Source: Candidatus Acidifodinimicrobium mancum (lineage in GTDB: Archaea; Nanobdellota; Nanobdellia; Parvarchaeales; Parvarchaeaceae). Taken from it: 6,225 bases of DNA. Location of the stretch: positions 1 to 6,225 of the forward strand of contig JADFAP010000011.1 of NCBI GenBank assembly GCA_015121965.1, in the 5' to 3' direction. Below the pieces are notes generated by a model that was not told the DNA's origin, ran no database searches, and was given only the letters and a program-made list of their open reading frames with translations. Made by a program: the position numbers and the translations under genes. Below, one piece after another: positions 1 through 5,819 of this stretch; position 1 is the first letter of the stretch; each line of letters opens with the position of its first letter.

Positions 1-100
1 CAAAGCAAAGAAGAATTCAAAATCATGAACTAGCAAGAGGACAAATAATTTCTTATTAGGGATAACTTAATTAAGCTGAGAAGAGATCAAGAGAAACGTT

Positions 101-943
101 TCAAATTGACCCGATCTGCCTTTTCTGCTTTACTGCAGCCTTCAACATATCCGCCGTGAAGCCATTCGGAACCCTCCCATAGCTCTGAAAGTCATATACT
201 ATCAGCCTAAAGATGTTTGAAAGTACAAAGGTTATAATCCCTCCAATGACCACAATCCCGAAGCCTATTATTGCAATAGACGCCCACAATAAAACGCTCA
301 CAAACGATGATAAGAATAAGCCTGCCATTATCAAAGCCACTCCTGGAAGGATGAGCATAAAACCGTATAAATCAGAATAGATTAGCCCTCCAAATGCCTT
401 TCCGAAGTGACTGAATATGAAAGAGGCGCTTTCCTTTATTGCCTTGATCGGCGTCAACTTTTTGTCCAGTATAACCGGGACTACAAATATTGTTGCCAAT
501 CCAATTGCCATGGACGCCACCGCTCCGAATATTAAGCCGCTTATGCCACGCGTCCTTGAGTCTAAAAGTCTTATTAGCATTATCACAGAAGCATAGAAAA
601 GGCTCCATTCTGCCACCAATTTGATGTATGGCCTCACAGCAGAGAGCGCTTGCTTGTGCCCTATCTTATTCCCGCTTTCAAACGCCCTAAAGGCTATGAA
701 CATTGCCATTATTATGTAAGTAGTTGTAAAAGTGACTACGAAGTAGAACAAGAATAGCGCCAATATCATATAATATGGGTTAGAGGGGAAGTCCGAAAAA
801 CCAAAGGGTAAAAACACCACCAGCATTTCGAACATTGCTACTATACCCGAGATCAGAGGGTACACCATTAAGGTCTTATCCTCGAAGATCAGCTTCCTCG
901 TGGAACGGCCTATAGCCCACCCTTTTTTAAGGTTCTCAAACAT
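101..943 (-). CDS. Six-helix integral membrane protein, DUF6159-like
   Basis: This 280-residue membrane protein has unknown function. Hydrophobic segments that can span the membrane lie at about residues 26-48, 57-85, 109-127, 134-158, 192-213 and 217-245. The N-terminus (MFENLKKGWAIGRST, then EDKTLMVYPLISG) matches my memory of the DUF6159 family, whose members begin with an amphipathic helix, a short charged stretch and a first helix containing FPL.SG. The loop before helix 5 (about 160-185) is polar and contains an AIKESASFIFSHFGKAFG stretch. The C-terminal tail (about 250-280) is basic and probably cytoplasmic. No signal peptide, catalytic motif or ATPase partner is seen. The start is the ATG at 943-941; a TATA box sits 28 bases ahead and no Shine-Dalgarno site is present, which fits a leaderless mRNA. 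It is divergent from the PadR gene, so regulation by PadR is plausible but inferred. The coding call is firm, the family likely, the role unknown. Confidence 0.88.
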   Translation of the reverse strand: MFENLKKGWAIGRSTRKLIFEDKTLMVYPLISGIVAMFEMLVVFLPFGFSDFPSNPYYMILALFLFYFVVTFTTTYIIMAMFIAFRAFESGNKIGHKQALSAVRPYIKLVAEWSLFYASVIMLIRLLDSRTRGISGLIFGAVASMAIGLATIFVVPVILDKKLTPIKAIKESASFIFSHFGKAFGGLIYSDLYGFMLILPGVALIMAGLFLSSFVSVLLWASIAIIGFGIVVIGGIITFVLSNIFRLIVYDFQSYGRVPNGFTADMLKAAVKQKRQIGSI

Positions 944-964
944 AATTTTAAAGATTAGCTATAT

Positions 965-975
965 GTATAAATCTC
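965..975 (-). promoter_or_regulatory. TATA-box promoter of the DUF6159-like gene (leaderless)
   Basis: Read on the minus strand, positions 974-966 give AGATTTATA. The first T of TTTATA is 28 bases before the A of the ATG at 943. In archaea, transcription starts about 25 bases downstream of the TATA box centre, so the transcript would begin at or within a few bases of the start codon. No purine-rich ribosome binding site lies between. The same 9-base element precedes the EF-2 and AsnRS genes. Confidence 0.7.
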
Positions 976-1000
976 TATGTAGAACATGAATCTAATCATT

Positions 1001-1016
1001 ATAAACAAAAGTTTAT
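1001..1016. repeat. Small inverted repeat in the divergent intergenic region
   Basis: ATAAAC and GTTTAT form perfect 6-base arms around an AAAA loop. It lies about 60 bases upstream of the membrane gene start and about 30 bases behind its TATA box. It could be an upstream regulator site, but arms this short arise by chance in AT-rich DNA. Confidence 0.25.
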
Positions 1017-1105
1017 TCATCCATAGACGACTTTAGTAGAGACAATCGCATTTTTTAGTTACAGTTCTTTTAATTATTATAGGTGAAAGTATCTTGTCCT
1101 TACTT

Positions 1106-1134
1106 CTGTAGTTTTATTGGCAATTAAACTACAG
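1106..1134. repeat. 29-base hairpin-like palindrome between divergent genes
   Basis: CTGTAGTTT (1106-1114) and AAACTACAG (1126-1134) are perfect 9-base inverted arms. Inside them, after one T/T mismatch, ATT and AAT pair again around a GGC loop, so 12 of 13 positions per arm pair. It lies about 130-160 bases before the membrane gene start and about 100-127 bases before the padR start. A regulator operator is the likeliest reading. A processed RNA hairpin is possible. It is not followed by a T-run, which argues against a terminator. A partial echo, GGCAAT followed by TAAACTA, recurs at 1142-1156, overlapping the proposed padR promoter region. Confidence 0.5.
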
Positions 1135-1156
1135 CGCCGAAGGCAATAGTAAACTA

Positions 1157-1186
1157 TTAATATAAGTAAAGACAATAATATTATAT
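1157..1186 (+). promoter_or_regulatory. Candidate padR promoter region (two possible TATA boxes)
   Basis: Two AT-rich octamers can serve as TATA box: TTAATATA at 1157-1164, predicting a start near 1186, and TATTATAT at 1179-1186, predicting a start near 1209. Either gives an mRNA leader of roughly 25-45 bases, consistent with the Shine-Dalgarno site before the ATG. The AGATTTATA element of the other three promoters is absent here. The choice between the two cannot be made from sequence alone. Confidence 0.45.
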
Positions 1187-1213
1187 CTAATTTAGATATC
1201 TATTAAAGATATC
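1183..1213. promoter_or_regulatory. Overlapping double palindrome, candidate PadR autoregulatory operator
   Basis: ATATCTAA (1183-1190) and TTAGATAT (1192-1199) form a perfect 8-base inverted repeat around one T. The right arm overlaps a second inverted repeat, GATATCT (1195-1201) and AGATATC (1207-1213), with a 5-base spacer. The result is three AGATAT half-sites in 31 bases. They cover the expected transcription start or the gap between TATA box and start, where a bound repressor would block initiation. PadR-family proteins are dimeric winged-helix regulators that often repress their own gene from such sites, so autoregulation is a reasonable inference. Confidence 0.6.
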
Positions 1214-1223
1214 AGATTACGAT

Positions 1224-1228
1224 GGAGG
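1224..1228 (+). promoter_or_regulatory. Shine-Dalgarno site of the PadR gene
   Basis: GGAGG lies 4 bases before the ATG at 1233 and decides this start. An ATG at 1222 is out of frame and overlaps the site itself. Its presence, in contrast to EF-2 and AsnRS, implies an mRNA with a 5' leader. Confidence 0.8.
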
Positions 1229-1232
1229 GAAA

Positions 1233-1712
1233 ATGTACGGAAATTTTGGTGTTGATTTTGGAAACTTTAACAAATTCCACGGTATGGGGAGAGGGTTTGG
1301 GTTAAGGTACTGGGTACTTGCGATAGTATCCAACAAGAAGGTGAACGGCGCGGAGATAATGGATAAGATGAATGAACTCAGTGTAGGATTCTGGAAGCCT
1401 TCCGCAGGCAGCCTCTACCCACTATTAGCCGATCTGGTAAAGGAGGGATACCTCAGTGTAGAAGAGAAGGACAATAAGAAGTATTACACCATAACCAAGG
1501 AAGGATCGGAATACCTTGACAACTCGTGGTTTCCCTGGAAAGATATACTCCGCGAGAAGCTGAACCCTGGAAGAAGCCACGACGTTGAGGACACTATTGA
1601 AAACATAGAGTTTCTATCACAGTTTCTCATAGACAACAAGGAAAAATTAAACAAAACCGACCTGAACTCTTTAAAGAAGATAATCGATAAGCTGAAAGGC
1701 CTTCTAAGCTGA
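1233..1712 (+). CDS. PadR-family winged-helix transcriptional regulator
   Basis: This 159-residue protein has the PadR DNA-binding domain at about residues 22-95. LRYWVLAIVSNKKVNGAEIM starts the first helices. The recognition region carries the family signature KPSAGSLYPLLADLVKEGYL (55-74), and the wing is KKYYTITKEG (82-91). Residues about 115-159 are predicted helices rich in charge and leucine, the usual PadR C-terminal dimerisation segment. This is short, as in the PadR-s2 type, so no separate ligand domain is visible. The first 21 residues are unusual: rich in Gly, Phe and Asn, low in charge. The gene has GGAGG ahead of its ATG and a double palindrome over its probable transcription start, which suggests autorepression. 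It is divergent from a membrane protein gene, a common PadR arrangement, so that gene is a candidate target. The inducing signal is unknown. Confidence 0.92.
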   Translation: MYGNFGVDFGNFNKFHGMGRGFGLRYWVLAIVSNKKVNGAEIMDKMNELSVGFWKPSAGSLYPLLADLVKEGYLSVEEKDNKKYYTITKEGSEYLDNSWFPWKDILREKLNPGRSHDVEDTIENIEFLSQFLIDNKEKLNKTDLNSLKKIIDKLKGLLS

Positions 1713-1769
1713 ATCTTCCACTCTGTTGTCCCTTGAAGATAGAAAAGATTGACTATGCATCTTTTAGAC

Positions 1770-1780
1770 AGATTTATATA
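1770..1780 (+). promoter_or_regulatory. TATA-box promoter of the EF-2 gene (leaderless)
   Basis: AGATTTATATA covers 1770-1780. The first T of the TTTATATA box (1773) is exactly 30 bases before the A of the EF-2 ATG, so transcription should start at or next to the start codon. No Shine-Dalgarno sequence is present, only A-rich sequence. An ACAGAT/ATCTGT inverted pair (1768-1773 and 1792-1797) brackets the span from TATA box to start site, though 6-base arms are weak evidence. Confidence 0.8.
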
Positions 1781-1784
1781 CGAT

Positions 1785-1827
1785 AAACTCTATCTGTAAA
1801 AAATGCCAGAAAAGGAAACTCTATCTG
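1785..1827 (+). repeat. 12-base direct repeat straddling the EF-2 start codon
   Basis: AAACTCTATCTG occurs at 1785-1796 and again, perfectly, at 1816-1827. The copies are 31 bases apart, about three helical turns. The first lies between the TATA box and the ATG; the second is inside the gene and encodes part of ETLSE (residues 5-9). It could be a paired site for a regulator of EF-2 expression or the trace of a small local duplication. Confidence 0.4.
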
Positions 1828-3986
1828 AGAAGGTAATGAGGCTGATGCCGCAGAGGGAAAGGATAAGGAACATCGGCATAATCGCACATATAGATCACGG
1901 AAAGACAACCACCGCAGACACACTCCTCGCAGGGTGCGGTATGCTATCTGAGGAGAAAGCCGGGAAGCAACTTTACTTGGACTCCGAGAAGATAGAGCAG
2001 GAAAGGCAGATGACTGTCAAATCCTCCAACGTAAACATGGTCTACGAGAGGGCTGAGGGAGACGAGTACCTTATCAACCTTATTGATACTCCAGGCCACG
2101 TAGACTTCGGCGGTCACGTTACCAGGGCTATAAGGGCAATAGACGGCGCTATCGTTGTGATGGACGCCGTCGAGGGGGTAATGCCGCAGACGGAGATGGT
2201 CCTGAAGCAGGCACTCAGGGACAAGGTAAAACCTATACTATATATAAATAAGATAGACAGACTCATAAGCGAGCTTAGATTCAAGCCTGAGGAGATGCAG
2301 GAGCATCTGACAAAGTTGATAATCCAGATAAACTCATTCATAAGGGATCTTGCGCCAGCAGATGTAAGGGACAAATGGCAGGTCAACGTGCAGAACAACA
2401 CGGTTGCCTTCGGGGCTTCCAGGGAGAACTGGGCCCTCTCATTCAAGAGAATGCAAGAGACGAAGCTTTCATTCAAAGATGTTTATGACGCATATACTGC
2501 AAACGACAAGGAAAAGGTAAAGGAACTGTCAAAGAAGACACCAGTCTACAAGGTGCTGCTTGAAATGGTGGTTGACCACCTGCCAAACCCGCTCGAAGCG
2601 CAGAGGTATAGGACGCCTATAATATGGCATGGAGACCTGAATAGTGAGGTCGGAAAATCACTCATGTCCTGCGATATAACCGGCCCGCTGATGGTCTCAA
2701 TAACCAACATAGAAGTAGATCCACAAGCTGGAGAGATAGCCGTAGGGAGAATCTTCTCCGGTAGGCTTGCCAGGGGGCAGGATGTTTTCCTAGTCAACAG
2801 CAAGCAAGTCAACAAGGTCCAGCAGATATACATATGGAAGGGACCACAGAAATTCCAAGTGGACGAGGCAACAGCCGGGAACCAGATGGGAATCTCAGGA
2901 CTGAAGAACGTGATAGCTGGAGAAAGTCTTTCTTCTCTGCAGGATGCCACGCCTTTTGAGCCGGTAAGGCACATACTTGAGCCGGTCGTAGTCAAGGCAA
3001 TAGAGGCAAAGGACCCAAAGGACCTGCCTAAGCTGGTAAAGGCGCTTAGAGACCTTTCAATATCGGATGTTACGCTTAAAGTATCGATAAATCCTGAAAC
3101 AGGAGAGAACCTTATAGCCGGGTTGGGCACGCTACACCTAGAGGTCATAGAGGACAAGCTTCGAAGGACCTATGGGGTGGATATCGTCACATCCCAGCCG
3201 ATAGTCGTCTACAAGGAGAGCATAACGACCAAGAGTGGTGTTGTCGAGGGCAAGTCTCCAAACAAGCACAACAAGTTTTACATATATGTAGAACCGCTTC
3301 CTCTGCCGATAATAGACTTACTAGAAGCTGGAGAGATAAACATAAACAAGAGCAAAGGGATAAGCATGGAGGACAGAAAGAAACTAGAGGAAGCCGGGAT
3401 GGACAAAGACGCCGCAAGGAAGGTCGTCGCGACCTACGGCGATAACATATTCATGGACGCCACAAAGGGCATCATACATATTGGAGAGGTCATAGACATG
3501 TGCGTCGAGGCATTCAACGAGGTCATGAAAAATGGACCACAGGCGAAAGAGGAGGTTATGGGCGTGCAAGTTATCCTTGCTGATACAGTGCTCCATGAAG
3601 ACGCAATCCATAGGGGCCCAGCGCAGGTTATCCCTGCCGTCAGGGACGCAATAAAGGAGGCGATGATGAACGCCAATCCTGTGCTTCTTGAGCCGATACA
3701 GATGATAAGGATTGATCTTCCGATGAAATATGTTGGGAACGTGAGCACGCTTGTACAGTCGAAAAGAGGTATAATCAATGAAGTCAAAGAGGAAGGAGAT
3801 AAAGGCGTGATAATCGCAGAACAGCCAGTTGCCTCGACATTTGACTTCACAAACGAGCTAAGATCAGCCACTGAAGGTAGAGGCTCATGGTCCCTTGCCG
3901 GTGAGAAATTCAGGAAATTACCAAAGGAGCTTTACGAACAGATAATCAAGCAGATACGCGAAAGGAAAGGTATACAGAACTCTTAG
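1803..3986 (+). CDS. fusA: Translation elongation factor 2 (aEF-2), ribosomal translocase GTPase
   Basis: EF-2 drives GTP-dependent movement of tRNAs and mRNA through the ribosome. At 727 residues it is close to the usual archaeal length of about 730. The GTPase domain shows AHIDHGKT (28-35, P-loop), DTPGH (95-99) and NKID (149-152). Switch I reads ERQMTVKSS (67-75) instead of the common RGITI; the Thr that contacts magnesium is kept as T71. Beta-barrel domain II spans about 280-375, domain III about 390-460, domain IV about 465-625 and domain V about 630-720. Domain IV has the intact diphthamide loop HEDAIHRGPAQ, with H603 as the expected modified residue; this is also the ADP-ribosylation site for diphtheria toxin in the family. 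The C-terminus ends soon after RERKGI. Its own TATA box gives a leaderless mRNA. A 12-base repeat straddles its start. AsnRS follows after 31 bases. Confidence 0.98.
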   Translation: MPEKETLSEKVMRLMPQRERIRNIGIIAHIDHGKTTTADTLLAGCGMLSEEKAGKQLYLDSEKIEQERQMTVKSSNVNMVYERAEGDEYLINLIDTPGHVDFGGHVTRAIRAIDGAIVVMDAVEGVMPQTEMVLKQALRDKVKPILYINKIDRLISELRFKPEEMQEHLTKLIIQINSFIRDLAPADVRDKWQVNVQNNTVAFGASRENWALSFKRMQETKLSFKDVYDAYTANDKEKVKELSKKTPVYKVLLEMVVDHLPNPLEAQRYRTPIIWHGDLNSEVGKSLMSCDITGPLMVSITNIEVDPQAGEIAVGRIFSGRLARGQDVFLVNSKQVNKVQQIYIWKGPQKFQVDEATAGNQMGISGLKNVIAGESLSSLQDATPFEPVRHILEPVVVKAIEAKDPKDLPKLVKALRDLSISDVTLKVSINPETGENLIAGLGTLHLEVIEDKLRRTYGVDIVTSQPIVVYKESITTKSGVVEGKSPNKHNKFYIYVEPLPLPIIDLLEAGEININKSKGISMEDRKKLEEAGMDKDAARKVVATYGDNIFMDATKGIIHIGEVIDMCVEAFNEVMKNGPQAKEEVMGVQVILADTVLHEDAIHRGPAQVIPAVRDAIKEAMMNANPVLLEPIQMIRIDLPMKYVGNVSTLVQSKRGIINEVKEEGDKGVIIAEQPVASTFDFTNELRSATEGRGSWSLAGEKFRKLPKELYEQIIKQIRERKGIQNS

Positions 3987-3995
3987 ATTTATATT
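3985..3995 (+). promoter_or_regulatory. TATA-box promoter of the AsnRS gene (leaderless)
   Basis: AGATTTATATT begins on the last two bases of the EF-2 stop codon. The first T of TTTATATT (3988) is exactly 30 bases before the AsnRS ATG, the same spacing as at EF-2. No Shine-Dalgarno sequence lies before the ATG. The gene is therefore probably transcribed from its own start as well as by any read-through from EF-2. Confidence 0.75.
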
Positions 3996-4017
3996 TCAGT
4001 ATTCTCCTATATTCCTA

Positions 4018-5301
4018 ATGGTACTGATAAAGGATATTCTATCGCCAGAGAATGAGGGAAAGACAGTTAGCATCAAAGGATTCGCAAATTCTGTCAGAAA
4101 GGGCAAAAATAACGTCTTTATAATGCTTAGGGACCCGACTGGCCTTATACAATGTGTTTCTCATACAGGTGAAAGTCCCTTCGAATTGACAGACACGATT
4201 ACAAGGGAATCATCCATGGGGGTCGAAGGCACGATAAAACAGGACCAAAGGGCAGAGGGAGGATATGAGCTCCACATCGGCAGCATAAAGATCTTCGGGC
4301 TGGCAGAGCCCTTTCCACTTAAGAAGGGACACAACAAAGTCTACCTATTTGACAACCGCCATCTGTGGTTCAGAAGCGTGAGGGTTACATCTATCATGAA
4401 GATCAGATCTACGGTCTTTGAAAGCATCCACTCATTCTTCAAGGAGAACGGATTCTATGAGATACAGTCACCATCCTTCGTTGGGGGAAGCGTAGAGGGG
4501 GGCTCGACCCTATTCAACGTTGACTACTTTGGCAAGAAGGCCTACCTTACACAGAGCTGGCAGCTGTATGCTGAGGCGATGGTCGATTCTCTCTGGAAGA
4601 TATACACTGTCGCACCATCATTCAGGGCCGAGAAGAGCAGGACTTGGAGACACCTCACTGAATTCTGGCATGCCGAGGCTGAAGTTGCTTTCGCTGACAA
4701 CAATGATATAATGGATATTGAGGAGAAGCTGATAAAATACGTAGTTAAGACGGTTCTTGAGAAGAATCAGAGGGAACTGGAGATATTGAAAAGAGATGTG
4801 AAGATACTTGAGAACGTAGTAAACAAACCATTCCTGAGGATGAGATACGAAGAGATAATAGACCTAGCAAACAAGAACGGGCTGAAGCTTGAATATGGCG
4901 CTGACTTAGGCGCGGATGAGGAGAGGGTGATAACCTCAAAGCTTGAAACACCTGTCTTTTCAATGAATTACCCAATTAAGCTCAAGCCTTTCTACCACAA
5001 GCCTGATCCAAGCGATCCATCACATGTTCTCTGCAATGACCTCCTAGCACCTGAAGGATATGGGGAGATAGTTGGGGCAGGGCAGAGGGTCGACGATAAA
5101 GAAACACTTATCAAGAGGATAGAGGAGGAAGGGCTGGACGTTAAGGACTATGAATGGTATATCGATTTAAGGAGGTATGGAGCAATACCTCACTCTGGCT
5201 TCGGCTTGGGAGTTGACAGGCTGGTGATGTGGATATGCAAGCTACCGCATATTGCATATGCTGTGCCTTTCCCTAGGACAATGAGGAGACTGAAGCCGTA
5301 A
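4018..5301 (+). CDS. asnS: Asparaginyl-tRNA synthetase (class IIb)
   Basis: This cytoplasmic enzyme charges tRNA-Asn with asparagine using ATP. At 427 residues it has the usual archaeal length. An N-terminal OB-fold anticodon-binding domain (about 1-100, with SIKGFANSVRKGKNNVFIMLRD) is followed by the class II catalytic core. Motif 2 is FRAEKSRTWRHLTEFWHAEAE with catalytic R203; the EKSRT and EFWHAE pattern is typical of AsnRS, whereas AspRS has FRAEEHNTSRH. GYGEIVGAGQR (347-357) and motif 3 HSGFGLGVDRLVMW (392-405, R401) complete the active site. The OB-fold separates it from the archaeal AsnRS-like asparagine synthetase, which lacks it. LTQSWQLYAEA (177-187) has Trp where related enzymes, as I recall, have a small residue or Pro. 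A dedicated AsnRS implies that Asn-tRNA need not be made by amidation of Asp-tRNA. The HIT gene starts 27 bases downstream and probably shares the transcript. Confidence 0.95.
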   Translation: MVLIKDILSPENEGKTVSIKGFANSVRKGKNNVFIMLRDPTGLIQCVSHTGESPFELTDTITRESSMGVEGTIKQDQRAEGGYELHIGSIKIFGLAEPFPLKKGHNKVYLFDNRHLWFRSVRVTSIMKIRSTVFESIHSFFKENGFYEIQSPSFVGGSVEGGSTLFNVDYFGKKAYLTQSWQLYAEAMVDSLWKIYTVAPSFRAEKSRTWRHLTEFWHAEAEVAFADNNDIMDIEEKLIKYVVKTVLEKNQRELEILKRDVKILENVVNKPFLRMRYEEIIDLANKNGLKLEYGADLGADEERVITSKLETPVFSMNYPIKLKPFYHKPDPSDPSHVLCNDLLAPEGYGEIVGAGQRVDDKETLIKRIEEEGLDVKDYEWYIDLRRYGAIPHSGFGLGVDRLVMWICKLPHIAYAVPFPRTMRRLKP

Positions 5302-5318
5302 ATATGATTATCAACTTT

Positions 5319-5324
5319 AAGGAG
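5319..5324 (+). promoter_or_regulatory. Shine-Dalgarno site of the HIT gene
   Basis: AAGGAG lies 4 bases before the ATG at 5329 and fixes that start over out-of-frame ATGs at 5304 and 5334. No TATA box at the leaderless distance is evident, which fits an internal operon gene translated from the AsnRS transcript. Confidence 0.75.
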
Positions 5325-5328
5325 ACCC

Positions 5329-5799
5329 ATGGAATGCGTATTTTGCGATAAAAAAATCATAGATGCTGAGAAATTCTATGAGGATAGGTACTATTACGCT
5401 GCATACAACCTAAGGGCTTTCCTGCCAGGCCACTCTCTTGTTATTCCAAAAAGGCATGTAGAAAACCTGACCGAACTCAATAAGGGAGAGAAGGAAGATC
5501 TTGTCAGCTTCTTAAACAGGACCATCTTCATCGCCTTGAAGTTCGCCGAAACAGAGGATTATGATCTTGTGCTACAGCAAGGGGAAAGCGCGGGAAGAAG
5601 CGTAGCTCATCTCCATTTTCATGTCATCCCTCGAAAAGAGACTGACAAAGCCAACAAGAGCAAGGCCGAATGGCTATTTGAATTCAACAAGAATGAGGTC
5701 TACGGCAGGAACCTAACGGAGGCAGAGATGAAATCTGCTGTCGAAAAGGCCGAAGGCATCGCAAAGAAATATAGTTCCGAACTCAAGGCATTGAGTTAG
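5329..5799 (+). CDS. HIT-family nucleotide hydrolase, Fhit-like
   Basis: HIT proteins hydrolyse or transfer nucleoside monophosphates through a nucleotidyl-histidine intermediate. The triad is HLHFHVIPR at 94-102; by family analogy H96 is the nucleophile. The surrounding QQGESAGRSVAHLHFHVIPRK matches the human Fhit pattern, with equivalent numbering for Q83, H94, H96 and H98 by my reading. This points to the Fhit (Ap3A/Ap4A hydrolase) branch more than Hint. Two differences stand out: R90 replaces the Gln of Fhit's AGQ, and the N-terminus carries CVFC (3-6), which with H43 and the first triad His could bind zinc as in many prokaryotic HIT proteins. PGHSLVIPKRHVENL (33-47) is the conserved nucleotide-side strand. 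At 156 residues the length is normal. It follows AsnRS by 27 bases with a good ribosome binding site, so a shared transcript is likely. Substrate is inferred. Confidence 0.9.
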   Translation: MECVFCDKKIIDAEKFYEDRYYYAAYNLRAFLPGHSLVIPKRHVENLTELNKGEKEDLVSFLNRTIFIALKFAETEDYDLVLQQGESAGRSVAHLHFHVIPRKETDKANKSKAEWLFEFNKNEVYGRNLTEAEMKSAVEKAEGIAKKYSSELKALS

Positions 5800-5819
5800 G
5801 GGGTCATAGGAACTGCATT

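Noticed and set aside
1..33. Possible C-terminal tail of an upstream plus-strand gene ending at the TAG at 31-33 (QSKEEFKIMN)
   Set aside because: Ten codons are too few to judge. Another frame is also open from position 3 to a TAG at 57-59, so there is no basis to choose either.
66..75. CTTAATTAAG 10-base palindrome after the membrane gene stop, as a terminator
   Set aside because: It is too short and AT-rich for a stable hairpin, and no T-run follows on the minus strand.
1020..1105. tRNA or other structured RNA in the divergent intergenic region
   Set aside because: No cloverleaf, T-loop (GTTCRA) pattern or CCA-proximal stem could be found on either strand, and the sequence is AT-rich.
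1713..1802. Terminator or small gene between padR and EF-2
   Set aside because: The 90 bases show no clear hairpin or T-run beyond CTTTTAG near 1761 and no open frame of note; only the EF-2 promoter is supported.
2546..3157. Long open frame on the minus strand inside the EF-2 gene
   Set aside because: It is fully antisense to a conserved EF-2 coding region, with a Ser/Cys-rich composition typical of a shadow frame and no family resemblance.
4520..4711. Plus-strand open frame overlapping AsnRS
   Set aside because: It is out of frame within the conserved AsnRS catalytic core, rich in Arg/Ser/His, with no ribosome binding site or recognisable motif.
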